Under the pieces are notes generated by a model. It searched no databases, was not told the origin of the DNA, and saw only the letters and a list, made by a program, of their open reading frames with translations. Below, piece by piece: positions 5,664 to 11,815 of a DNA stretch of 13,750 bases. Each line of letters opens with the position of its first letter. Within the stretch, counting starts at the first letter, position 1. Origin of the DNA: DATCVR01 sp036566745 (lineage in GTDB: Bacteria; Actinomycetota; Actinomycetes; Jiangellales; Jiangellaceae); assembly GCA_036566745.1 (NCBI GenBank), contig DATCVR010000179.1, positions 1 through 13,750 of the forward strand, in the 5' to 3' direction. The position numbers and the translations under genes are program-made.

Positions 5664-7054
5664 GACGCACCGCCCAGGCTGGGCACACGATCGAGGGCGG
5701 CCCCGAGTGCCTCGACGGCCTCCGGCGGCAGCAGGTGCTCGGCGCTCGGCGCGAAGGCCGCGGCGACCAGCTCGTTGGAGGCGGCCAGCCCGGCGGCCTC
5801 CAGCTCGGCCCGCAACGCGTCGAGCACGGCCGCCCCGGCCCACCCGCCCGCCTCGGCCACCAGCCGCACCGCCACCCGCGACTCCTCGATCTCACCCACG
5901 CACTCGAACGGCTTGTACCCGGTCAGCCCGACCAGCTCGCGGAAGCCGTCGAGCTGGTCCGCATCGGCCAGCAGGTCGGCCCCGAAGATCTCCACGAGGC
6001 GCTCGCGACCCACGAAGGGCGCCAGCGCGAGGAACACGAAGCGGCACTTGGGACAGGACGCGCACCACCGCTCGACCCGCCGGGTGTGGTCGAGGCGGAA
6101 CGCGGCGTTGCAGCTGGTGAACACCGGCAGGAACCGGTCGGACCGGGCGAAGATCTCGGCGATGTGCAGCTCGGAGAGCGGGCGCAGCAGGGAGTAGTAC
6201 TCCAGCTCGGGGGTGACCGAGGCCAGTGCCGCGCGCAGTCGCGACTCGGCGTCGAGGCCCTTGCTGTACTGGTGGTTGACCGGCAGGCCGTTGTGGACGA
6301 AGTTGGCGACGTTCGCGGAGCGTTCGTTCGAGAACACCACGTGGTCGGCACCCGTCACCAGCGCCTGGGCGATCGCCACGAGGCTCACGATCGAGGTCAC
6401 CGGCACGTGGCCGTTCAGGGCCCCGCGCGCATTCAGCTCGCCGATCAGCGGGTCGAGGCGACGCGCGGCGACGGTGAGCGGCAGTTCGCAGGCCTCCGCC
6501 ACCTCGCGCGCCGACCGGTGCCCGCCGATGTTGAACAGGACGAGCTCCTGGCCGGCCTCCTGGAGGACGTCGATGGTGACGCAGGAGTCCTTGCCGCCGC
6601 CCACGGGCACCAGCGCCCGGCGCGGCAGGCCGAGCCCGGTGAGCGGAGCCTCGCCTCCGGTGGTCGCGGCCACCTCGAATCGGGGCCGCTGGGTCAGGTC
6701 GATGCCGTTGCCGAACGCGAACTCGCCGAGACCCTCGCGGTAGAGCGCCTCGAACCAGACCTGCTCGGCCGGGGTAAGCGCGGAGGGAACCCGGACGACC
6801 GGCGCGGCCGCCGCCTTCCAGTAGCTGAGGCCCGCCGCGAGCCAGAGCAGCCGGGCCACCCGACGGATCGCCTCGCCCCGCGCGCCGTCCCAGAGCCGGC
6901 GGTCGATCGGCCCGACGACGAACTCCTCGGTGAAGTCGAGCGCTCCACCGGCTCCGGCCAGCCGGTACCGGCAGGTGATGGTGCCGGAGGCGGGCTCGAC
7001 GGCGTAGGACGTGTACTCGAAGACGTCGTACTGGGCGGGGTCGAACCTGGTCAC
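5660..7054 (-). CDS. murL: UDP-N-acetyl-alpha-D-muramoyl-L-alanyl-L-glutamate epimerase (MurL)
   Basis: 464 residues from a GTG at 7054, with AGAGG seven bases upstream. MurL converts the terminal L-Glu of UDP-MurNAc-L-Ala-L-Glu to D-Glu in an ATP-dependent reaction, so the cell can build peptidoglycan without glutamate racemase. Visible marks are FGNGIDL (114-120), an ATP-binding PP-loop-like motif PVGGGKDSCVTIDVL (150-164), FNIGGHRSARE (174-184), FSNERSANVANFVHNGLPVN (241-260), NHQYSKG (260-266) and a cysteine cluster C-x2-C-x2-C (331, 334, 337) in WCASCPKCRF. Length and motif order fit the family. The gene ends four bases inside murD2, the expected partner. No good promoter is visible in the 195 bp upstream, and cbiO upstream is on the same strand, so read-through is possible. 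Confidence 0.9.
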   Translation of the reverse strand: MTRFDPAQYDVFEYTSYAVEPASGTITCRYRLAGAGGALDFTEEFVVGPIDRRLWDGARGEAIRRVARLLWLAAGLSYWKAAAAPVVRVPSALTPAEQVWFEALYREGLGEFAFGNGIDLTQRPRFEVAATTGGEAPLTGLGLPRRALVPVGGGKDSCVTIDVLQEAGQELVLFNIGGHRSAREVAEACELPLTVAARRLDPLIGELNARGALNGHVPVTSIVSLVAIAQALVTGADHVVFSNERSANVANFVHNGLPVNHQYSKGLDAESRLRAALASVTPELEYYSLLRPLSELHIAEIFARSDRFLPVFTSCNAAFRLDHTRRVERWCASCPKCRFVFLALAPFVGRERLVEIFGADLLADADQLDGFRELVGLTGYKPFECVGEIEESRVAVRLVAEAGGWAGAAVLDALRAELEAAGLAASNELVAAAFAPSAEHLLPPEAVEALGAALDRVPSLGGAS

Positions 7055-7249
7055 GCCAATCCTCTCGGGGCGGCCACCCGACGGCACGGGTCAGCGCGGC
7101 AAGGCGAACCGGGATCTCCGCACCCGAAGGGTCCGTGCGCGGTCCGGATCGTCGCGGACGAGCGTACGCCGATCAGGTGATCGATGGCACCGATGGACCA
7201 CCAGAGCGGCCGATCCGTGCCGACGATCACCCGGCAGAGCCCAGCCAGG

Positions 7250-8005
7250 CTAGATCCGCTGGGTCACCTCGACGCCGTAGCCGTACGGCAACTCCAGGCG
7301 GTGTGCCTCAAGCAGTGCTGTGTTGGAAAGCAGCTCCGGCGTCGCCGCGTCGGCTGCGACGACGCCGTCAGAGATGATCACCGACCGTCCGCACAGCTCC
7401 AGCGCGAAGGGCAGGTCGTGTGTCACCACCAGCGTCGTCAGGTCTAGAGAACGCAACACCTCCGCCAGCTCGCGGCGGCTCGCGGGATCGAGGTTGCTGG
7501 TGGGTTCGTCGAGCACCAGGAGATCCGGCCTCATCGAGAGTACTGTCGCGATGGCCACCTTGCGACGCCGGCCGTAGGAGAGATGGTGCGGTGCGCGGTC
7601 GGCGAACCCGGCCATGCCGACGGCCAGAAGCGCTTCGGTGACTCTCGCGTCCAGCTCCGCGCCACGCAGCCCGAGGTTCGACGGGCCGAACGCCACGTCG
7701 TCGCGGACTGTGGACATGAACAGCTGGTCGTCGGGGTCCTGGAACACCACACCCACCCGCCGCCGAATCTCCCGAAGCCGGTTCCGGTCGGCGGCGTCGA
7801 CATCAAGGCCTCCGACCCGGACCCGGCCCTGCCCGCTACTGAGGATGCCGTTGAGATGCAGCACCAACGTCGTCTTCCCGGCACCGTTCGGGCCAAGCAG
7901 GGCGACCCGCTCTCCCCGTTCGATGGCCAGATCGATGCCGGAGAGAACCTGCCCGCCGCCCGGATAGGCGTAGGTGAGATCGCTCACCTCGAGTACAGCT
8001 GTCAT
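7250..8005 (-). CDS. cbiO: energy-coupling factor ABC transporter ATP-binding protein (CbiO-like)
   Basis: 251 residues from the ATG at 8005, which overlaps the stop of the upstream membrane gene by four bases (ATGA). All ABC ATPase motifs are present: Walker A GPNGAGKTT (38-46), Q-loop VFQDPDDQLFMSTV (87-100), signature LSYGRRRKVAIA (142-153), Walker B LLVLDEPTS (162-170) and switch histidine in VVTHD (His196). The extended Q-loop F-Q-D-P-D-D-Q-L-F-x-x-T-V and the LSYG-type signature are typical of CbiO/NikO/EcfA ATPases. The signature reads LSYGR where LSxGQ is usual. As a homodimer it should power the CbiM-PDGLE-CbiQ fusion encoded just upstream, giving a Co2+ or Ni2+ importer. It is the last gene of the operon; which metal is transported is not decided by sequence. 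Confidence 0.92.
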   Translation of the reverse strand: MTAVLEVSDLTYAYPGGGQVLSGIDLAIERGERVALLGPNGAGKTTLVLHLNGILSSGQGRVRVGGLDVDAADRNRLREIRRRVGVVFQDPDDQLFMSTVRDDVAFGPSNLGLRGAELDARVTEALLAVGMAGFADRAPHHLSYGRRRKVAIATVLSMRPDLLVLDEPTSNLDPASRRELAEVLRSLDLTTLVVTHDLPFALELCGRSVIISDGVVAADAATPELLSNTALLEAHRLELPYGYGVEVTQRI

Positions 8006-9705
8006 GAGCAGGTCCCCCCAGCCCAGGCCGCGGCGAGCGCGGCCAGCGGTAGCAGACCGGCCGCGACCCATGCTCCGGGCCGCTCCGGCGCTACATCGAG
8101 TGCCGGCATCGAGCCGGCGTATCCGCGCGCGAGCATCGCGCGGTGCACCCGTTCACCTCGTTCGTAGGTGCGGACGAACAGTGCTCCGAAACCCTGCGCC
8201 ACCACCGCCGCATGCCACAGATGCCGCGCCTCGAACGCGCGGGATTCCCGGGCGATGCGCATCCGCCTCAGCTCGCTTGCCACGACATCGAGGTAACGGA
8301 CGACGAAGGTGGCGATCTCGACCAAGCGCGAGGGCAGCCCCAACCGCCTCAGCCCGATCAGCAACGCCTGCCGATCGGTGGTCGACACCAGCAGGACCGA
8401 AGCCGCCACCCCCAACGTGGCCTTGACCAACAAGCTCCACCCCGCCAGCAGTCCATCGGCGCTGAGCGATACGCCGAGGACGTCGATCCGTGCGCCGCCA
8501 GCGACGAACGGCATCAGTGCCGCGAACACGACGAACGGGATCTCGATTGCCATGCGGCGCGCCACCGAGCGCGCGGTGAGACCGGCCAGCGCCATGGCCA
8601 CGACCAGGAGCGCCGCATACGCCGCGAACGTCCAGTACCGCTCGGCCGGTGTAGCGACGACCACCAGGACGAACGCCAGCTGCGAGCACAGTTTCACGTG
8701 GGCAGGCAGCCGGTGCACCACCGTGTCGGCCCTCCGGCGTGGCTGGTGCCGCGGCTGTACGGCCCGGCTGACGAGCCACGCCACGCCGATCGTGACCGCC
8801 ACGCCGACGACTCCGGCCACGCCCACAGGAATCCCGCTGGATGCGCCGTAGTCGGCGACAGCGAGATCGGCCAGGGCGTGCTCGCTCGCGGTGTCGAGGA
8901 AGCCCAGCTCCGCGGCCACGTACTCCAGGCCGTCGGGTCGCGAGCTGGCGAAGAAGCTGACCACGCCCGCGAGCAGCACGATCACGACCACGCCGTTCGC
9001 CACGAGGAGCCGCCGGCCGCCCACGGACCCATTCAGCTCCCCCGGCAGGGCGTGGGCCGGAGGTCTCGGGGCAGCGTGGACAAGGTCCGGCCGTGCCGCC
9101 ATCACGGCACTCAGCGTCAGCCCGGTGATCACCGCCTCGCCCACGCCGATCAGCGCATGCCAGCCGAGCAGGCTGGCGACCAGAGTGTCGAGCGGCAGGG
9201 CGACCTGGCCGCCCACGGAGAACAGCAGGACGAACACACCGGATGCCGCCGGCACCGAGACGAATGCCGCCAACACCGCGGCGGGGACGACTGCGCCTGG
9301 CTTCTTCGGCAGCAGGGCCAGCGCCAGCCGGATGACCAGCCAGCCGACGGCCACCGTGGTGACGGCTATCAACGTCACGTTGGTGCCGAGCGCGGTAAGC
9401 CCACCGTCGGCGAACAACAACGCCTGGACGACGATCACGACGGTCATACACAGCAGACCCGCCCACGGCCCGACGAGAGCCACGACCAGCGCGCCACCCA
9501 TGAGATGGCCGCTGGTGCCGACACCCACCGGGAAGTTCACCATCTGCACGGCGAACACGTACGCGGCCGTGAGCCCCGCCAAGGGCGCGAGCCGCTCGTC
9601 GAGCGCCTTCGGGCCGCGACGCAGCGCCACGCCCACCACCGCTGTGGCGAAGGTGGCCGTGGCGACCGACGTCGGAACGTCGAGGAAGCCATCGGGTACG
9701 TGCAT
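8002..9705 (-). CDS. cbiMQ: CbiM-PDGLE-CbiQ fusion, Ni/Co ECF transporter membrane subunits
   Basis: 567 residues. Residues 1-215 are CbiM/NikM, the substrate-binding subunit, beginning MHVPDGFLD. His2 and His67 (in GTSGHLMGG) coincide with the metal ligands known from NikM structures, where the free N-terminus also binds metal; hence the exact ATG at 9705 matters. It has a strong AGGAGG four bases upstream. Residues about 232-315 are a PDGLE domain (RPDGLEYVAAELGF; PDGLE 257-261) with a helix before and after, replacing the separate CbiN/NikN. Residues about 325-567 are CbiQ, the transmembrane coupling subunit, with two ATPase-contacting motifs, ARESRAFEAR (485-494) and MLARGYAG (524-531). 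CbiM-CbiN fusions are known; joining CbiQ as well puts all membrane parts in one chain. It follows the DUF4331 gene by 27 bp and overlaps cbiO by four. Confidence 0.93.
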   Translation of the reverse strand: MHVPDGFLDVPTSVATATFATAVVGVALRRGPKALDERLAPLAGLTAAYVFAVQMVNFPVGVGTSGHLMGGALVVALVGPWAGLLCMTVVIVVQALLFADGGLTALGTNVTLIAVTTVAVGWLVIRLALALLPKKPGAVVPAAVLAAFVSVPAASGVFVLLFSVGGQVALPLDTLVASLLGWHALIGVGEAVITGLTLSAVMAARPDLVHAAPRPPAHALPGELNGSVGGRRLLVANGVVVIVLLAGVVSFFASSRPDGLEYVAAELGFLDTASEHALADLAVADYGASSGIPVGVAGVVGVAVTIGVAWLVSRAVQPRHQPRRRADTVVHRLPAHVKLCSQLAFVLVVVATPAERYWTFAAYAALLVVAMALAGLTARSVARRMAIEIPFVVFAALMPFVAGGARIDVLGVSLSADGLLAGWSLLVKATLGVAASVLLVSTTDRQALLIGLRRLGLPSRLVEIATFVVRYLDVVASELRRMRIARESRAFEARHLWHAAVVAQGFGALFVRTYERGERVHRAMLARGYAGSMPALDVAPERPGAWVAAGLLPLAALAAAWAGGTCS

Positions 9706-9732
9706 GTCGCCTCCTGCAGGCCCGGCCGCAGG

Positions 9733-10743
9733 TCAGATCGGCAGGCTCAGGTACGGGAACATGTCGCGCAACGTGCCGGTGGCCGTGCTCGCGTCCAAGC
9801 CCATCTTCACCGGTGTGTTCAGCACGATCTCGAACACCGCCTCCGGAGTCGGCTCGATTAGACCCCTGCCATTCTGCTCGCGTACGCCGAAATGGGCCGT
9901 GGTGCCGACTCGGTAGCGCAACGTGTCGGGGAACAGCGTGCCGCGCACCAGGATCCCGTGGCGCTTCGGGTTCCGCGCCGTCTCCATGGCCGCCACGACG
10001 GCGGCGGTCTGGTCGACCACCTGATTGCCGTAGTTCGCCACGTCCTCGCTGGGCTCGGTGTCGTTGTACGCCTCGGGGTCGACGCCTCCGTGGGTGAAGT
10101 CGAAGATCGTGTTGATCAAGGGCTTGGCGGCCCGGTTGATCTGGCGCCAGCCGCCCGCGTCGGTGGGCAACACCGACGTGCCCCAGAAGCCGATCACGCC
10201 GGAGCCGGTGATCGATTTCGGCAGTTCGAGCACGATGGCGCTCACATTGGTGTCGGCAAACAGGTTCGTCGCCCGGCTCGGGTCGAAGTCGCCAAGGTCG
10301 AGCGCGGTTCCTTGGCCCACGGCCGTCCGCACCGCGGTGACTACCTGTGCTTCGATGAAGAACGGCTCGCCCGCGCTGCCCGCCCAGAGCTTCAATCCGC
10401 CGACCGTGCTGATCACCTGATCGGTGACACCGGTGGCGATCAGCACACCCGGAGCGTCGCGGTCGGACGCGGCCGAGCCGACGTACATCTTGAGCGCTAC
10501 CTGCTGCGACCCCACGGCGTCGCGCTCGGAGAACGTGACCCGCATGGTGACGTCTTCCACCGCGTCGCCGTTGATGTCGATCTTGAACTCATAGATGGCC
10601 TCCGGGTGGAAGCCGCCGGTGCCGGACAAGGGGTTCAGGTTCATGACGAACGCCGTGCCGTGGTTTCCCTGGAAGACGTAGACGTCGCTGATGTCCAGAC
10701 GCGGATCGCGCCGTGCTTCTTCGGAGTCGAGGTGATGAGACAT
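9733..10743 (-). CDS. DUF4331 family protein, no signal peptide
   Basis: 336 residues from the ATG at 10743, preceded by AAAGGCG; seven more upstream codons in frame are not family-like. The N-terminus MSHHLDSEEARRDPRLDISD, then VYVFQG and FVMNLNPLSG, followed by YEFKIDINGDAVEDVTMRVT, matches DUF4331, a family of unknown function whose members carry an early H-x-D-S and a D-(V/L)-Y-x-F segment. Later parts include DFDPSRATNLFADTNVSAIV, GFWGTSVL and NRAAKPLINTIF. No signal peptide or membrane helix is visible, so it should be cytoplasmic unless exported by another route. It lies between the Tat-exported protein (58 bp upstream) and the metal transporter (27 bp downstream), all on one strand. 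A role in metal uptake is only inferred from position. Confidence 0.85.
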   Translation of the reverse strand: MSHHLDSEEARRDPRLDISDVYVFQGNHGTAFVMNLNPLSGTGGFHPEAIYEFKIDINGDAVEDVTMRVTFSERDAVGSQQVALKMYVGSAASDRDAPGVLIATGVTDQVISTVGGLKLWAGSAGEPFFIEAQVVTAVRTAVGQGTALDLGDFDPSRATNLFADTNVSAIVLELPKSITGSGVIGFWGTSVLPTDAGGWRQINRAAKPLINTIFDFTHGGVDPEAYNDTEPSEDVANYGNQVVDQTAAVVAAMETARNPKRHGILVRGTLFPDTLRYRVGTTAHFGVREQNGRGLIEPTPEAVFEIVLNTPVKMGLDASTATGTLRDMFPYLSLPI

Positions 10744-10801
10744 GTCGAATCGCCTTTCGATCACGTGGTCGGGGTAGTTCGGCCGAATGTTCTCTGGCGC
10801 C

Positions 10802-11422
10802 CTAGGCAGTCAGCACGTATTCGGAGAACGGCTCGAGCCCGAGCGAATAGAAACGACCCCAGAATGGGTATTCAGTCGACGCTCCCCATTCCTGCCAGAC
10901 GTGAAGGCAGGGGAATTCCGCGGCATCCCATTCCGTACGTGCGACAACGTCGCCGCTCGTGTCGACGAGCTCGTACCAGCCGTCGCGGAAACCGGTGAGG
11001 CAGGCGCTCTCCGACGGCGCACCCGGTGGCGGTGCGATCGACAGGTCGACCGAGCCACCGCTGGCGGCCGGCACCACTGGCCAGGCTTGTCCACGGAGTC
11101 CGCTCATCCGTCGCCGATCCGTTCCGACGAAGCCCACAGATGGGGTGACATCCAGCCCTCCGGGCAATCTGAGCTGGTAGCCCGGCTGAATGACAGGGCG
11201 GCTGAATCGGCGTAGGCCGCCACGAACGGCAGCTGGAGCGCCGCCGGTGGACGTCGTGCCATCGGCAGGAACCGCGGCAGCGGGCCCAACTCTCGCGGCG
11301 CCGGCCCCGAGGGCGAGGGACGAGGCCGCCACGCCCGCGAGGAACGTGCGGCGGCTCACCCCTGCCGAACTGGACGCTCCGGGCCGGCCGCCACTCATGT
11401 CGAAGTCGCCATGTCGTGCCAT
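10802..11422 (-). CDS. Tat-exported protein with partial galactose-mutarotase-like domain
   Basis: 206 residues from the ATG at 11422, preceded by GGAGGTG at good spacing; the ORF runs further upstream but without a usable ribosome site. Residues 23-30 (SRRTFLAG) are a twin-arginine motif, followed by a hydrophobic stretch (VAASSLALGAGA) and a likely cleavage site near residue 50 (PAAA-VPA). The mature part is about 155 residues. Its C-terminal end, with LTGFRDGWYELVD (142-154), TEWD (163-166), FPCLHVWQEWG (170-180), YPFWGRFY (185-192) and LGLEPFS (194-200), resembles the C-terminal segment of aldose 1-epimerase (galactose mutarotase)-like proteins. The large N-terminal half of that fold is absent and the usual C-terminal strands are cut short, so catalysis is doubtful. 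It may be a sugar- or ligand-binding exoprotein. First gene of the operon; function unknown. Confidence 0.72.
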   Translation of the reverse strand: MARHGDFDMSGGRPGASSSAGVSRRTFLAGVAASSLALGAGAARVGPAAAVPADGTTSTGGAPAAVRGGLRRFSRPVIQPGYQLRLPGGLDVTPSVGFVGTDRRRMSGLRGQAWPVVPAASGGSVDLSIAPPPGAPSESACLTGFRDGWYELVDTSGDVVARTEWDAAEFPCLHVWQEWGASTEYPFWGRFYSLGLEPFSEYVLTA

Positions 11423-11471
11423 TCGCACACCTCCGGTGAGGTCATTCTCTTCGCGATCGAATATCGGCAGA

Positions 11472-11498
11472 TCGACGGATCCCACCGCTCGCCGTCGA
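11472..11498 (-). other. inverted repeat in the operon leader
   Basis: TCGACGG (11472-11478) and CCGTCGA (11492-11498) form a 7-bp stem with a 13-nt loop. It lies between the predicted transcription start (about 11515) and the start codon at 11422. It could be an RNA hairpin in the leader or a protein-binding dyad. The leader is far too short for a cobalamin riboswitch. Confidence 0.4.
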
Positions 11499-11521
11499 GA
11501 TCGAACAGACAAACTGCGGTC

Positions 11522-11550
11522 ATGATTGACCCGCCGTCCCACATTGTCAA
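11522..11550 (-). promoter_or_regulatory. candidate sigma70-type promoter of the Tat protein/DUF4331/ECF operon
   Basis: On the minus strand TTGACA (11550-11545), exactly 17 bp, then AATCAT (11527-11522). The -35 box is perfect and the -10 moderate (A at position 2, A at 5 and T at 6 agree). The predicted start near 11515 gives a leader of about 93 nt. A perfect dyad, GGTCA-TGAT-TGACC (11518-11531), covers the -10, a place where a repressor would act. Confidence 0.5.
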
Positions 11551-11569
11551 CGAGTCATTCGTCCGGGTC

Positions 11570-11624
11570 ATTTTCGGAGCTGATTCGGAGCCTTGTCGGC
11601 CTGTTTTCAGAGTGTTCTCGGAGT
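11570..11624 (+). repeat. five direct heptamer repeats at exact 11-bp spacing, candidate SARP operator
   Basis: In plus sense the heptamers are TCGGAGC (11574), TCGGAGC (11585), TCGGCCT (11596), TCAGAGT (11607) and TCGGAGT (11618), each 11 bp from the next. Flanking bases are also alike (ATTT, TGAT, CTTG, GTTT, GTTC). SARP regulators bind direct heptamers close to TCGAGxx on one helix face, spaced 11 or 22 bp. The site lies between the SARP gene and the divergent operon. Heptamer orientation points to the SARP gene, but the better -10/-35 pair is on the operon side, 23 bp away. Confidence 0.72.
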
Positions 11625-11736
11625 GGACCGCCCGTCATCGGGACCTGACGCAGCCTCCAGGAACTCTGCGGACCAGACACTGTGCACGGCTGATCTGGCC
11701 CAGGCCGGGGATCGGCCATACGGTCGTCTCATCGCC

Positions 11737-11771
11737 GCCGGCGCTCCGTGCCCCCCCCGAGGGGCGCCGGC
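11737..11771 (+). other. GC-rich hairpin with C8 loop in the SARP leader
   Basis: GCCGGCGC (11737-11744) and GCGCCGGC (11764-11771) form a perfect 8-bp stem around a 19-nt loop that contains eight consecutive C (11751-11758). It ends 31 bp before the SARP ribosome site. No U-tract follows, so it is not a typical terminator; it may affect leader stability or translation. Confidence 0.4.
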
Positions 11772-11815
11772 AGGCGTGAAACCTCTGGCTTCGGCATCGC
11801 GCAGGAGGTATGACG

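Larger units (their letters stand above)
11423..11815. promoter_or_regulatory. 393-bp divergent control region between the operon and the SARP gene
   Basis: No gene is supported here. From left to right it holds the operon leader with a hairpin (11472-11498), a promoter (11522-11550) with a dyad over its -10, five 11-bp direct repeats (11570-11624), and the SARP leader with a C8 run, a GC-rich hairpin (11737-11771) and the ribosome site AGGAGG (11803-11808). By eye it is poorer in G+C than its surroundings between about 11500 and 11620, as expected for a regulatory region. Confidence 0.8.

Noticed and set aside
4728..6197. 489-codon plus-strand ORF opposite murD2/murL
   Set aside because: Spans two real minus-strand genes and shows low-complexity antisense composition.
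7170..7200. Hairpin after cbiO as transcription terminator
   Set aside because: ATCAGGTG / CACCGAT pairs over only about seven bases with a bulge, and no U-tract follows. Too weak to call; read-through into murL remains possible.
8143..9861. 572-codon plus-strand ORF opposite the CbiM-CbiQ fusion
   Set aside because: Rich in His/Gln/Arg/Asp with no domain pattern; it is the antisense shadow of a clearly conserved transporter gene.
11423..11521. Cobalamin or Ni/Co riboswitch in the operon leader
   Set aside because: The predicted leader is about 93 nt, too short for a cobalamin riboswitch, and no matching conserved core was recognised. Only a simple 7-bp hairpin is seen. The 27-bp gap before cbiM is also too short.
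11441..11572. GTCATT repeated at 11441, 11554 and 11567
   Set aside because: Irregular spacing and a short word; likely chance beside the much clearer 11-bp array.
11810..11815. Upstream ATG as start of the SARP gene
   Set aside because: It leaves only one base between AGGAGG and the start codon; the ATG at 11816 has the normal seven-base spacing.
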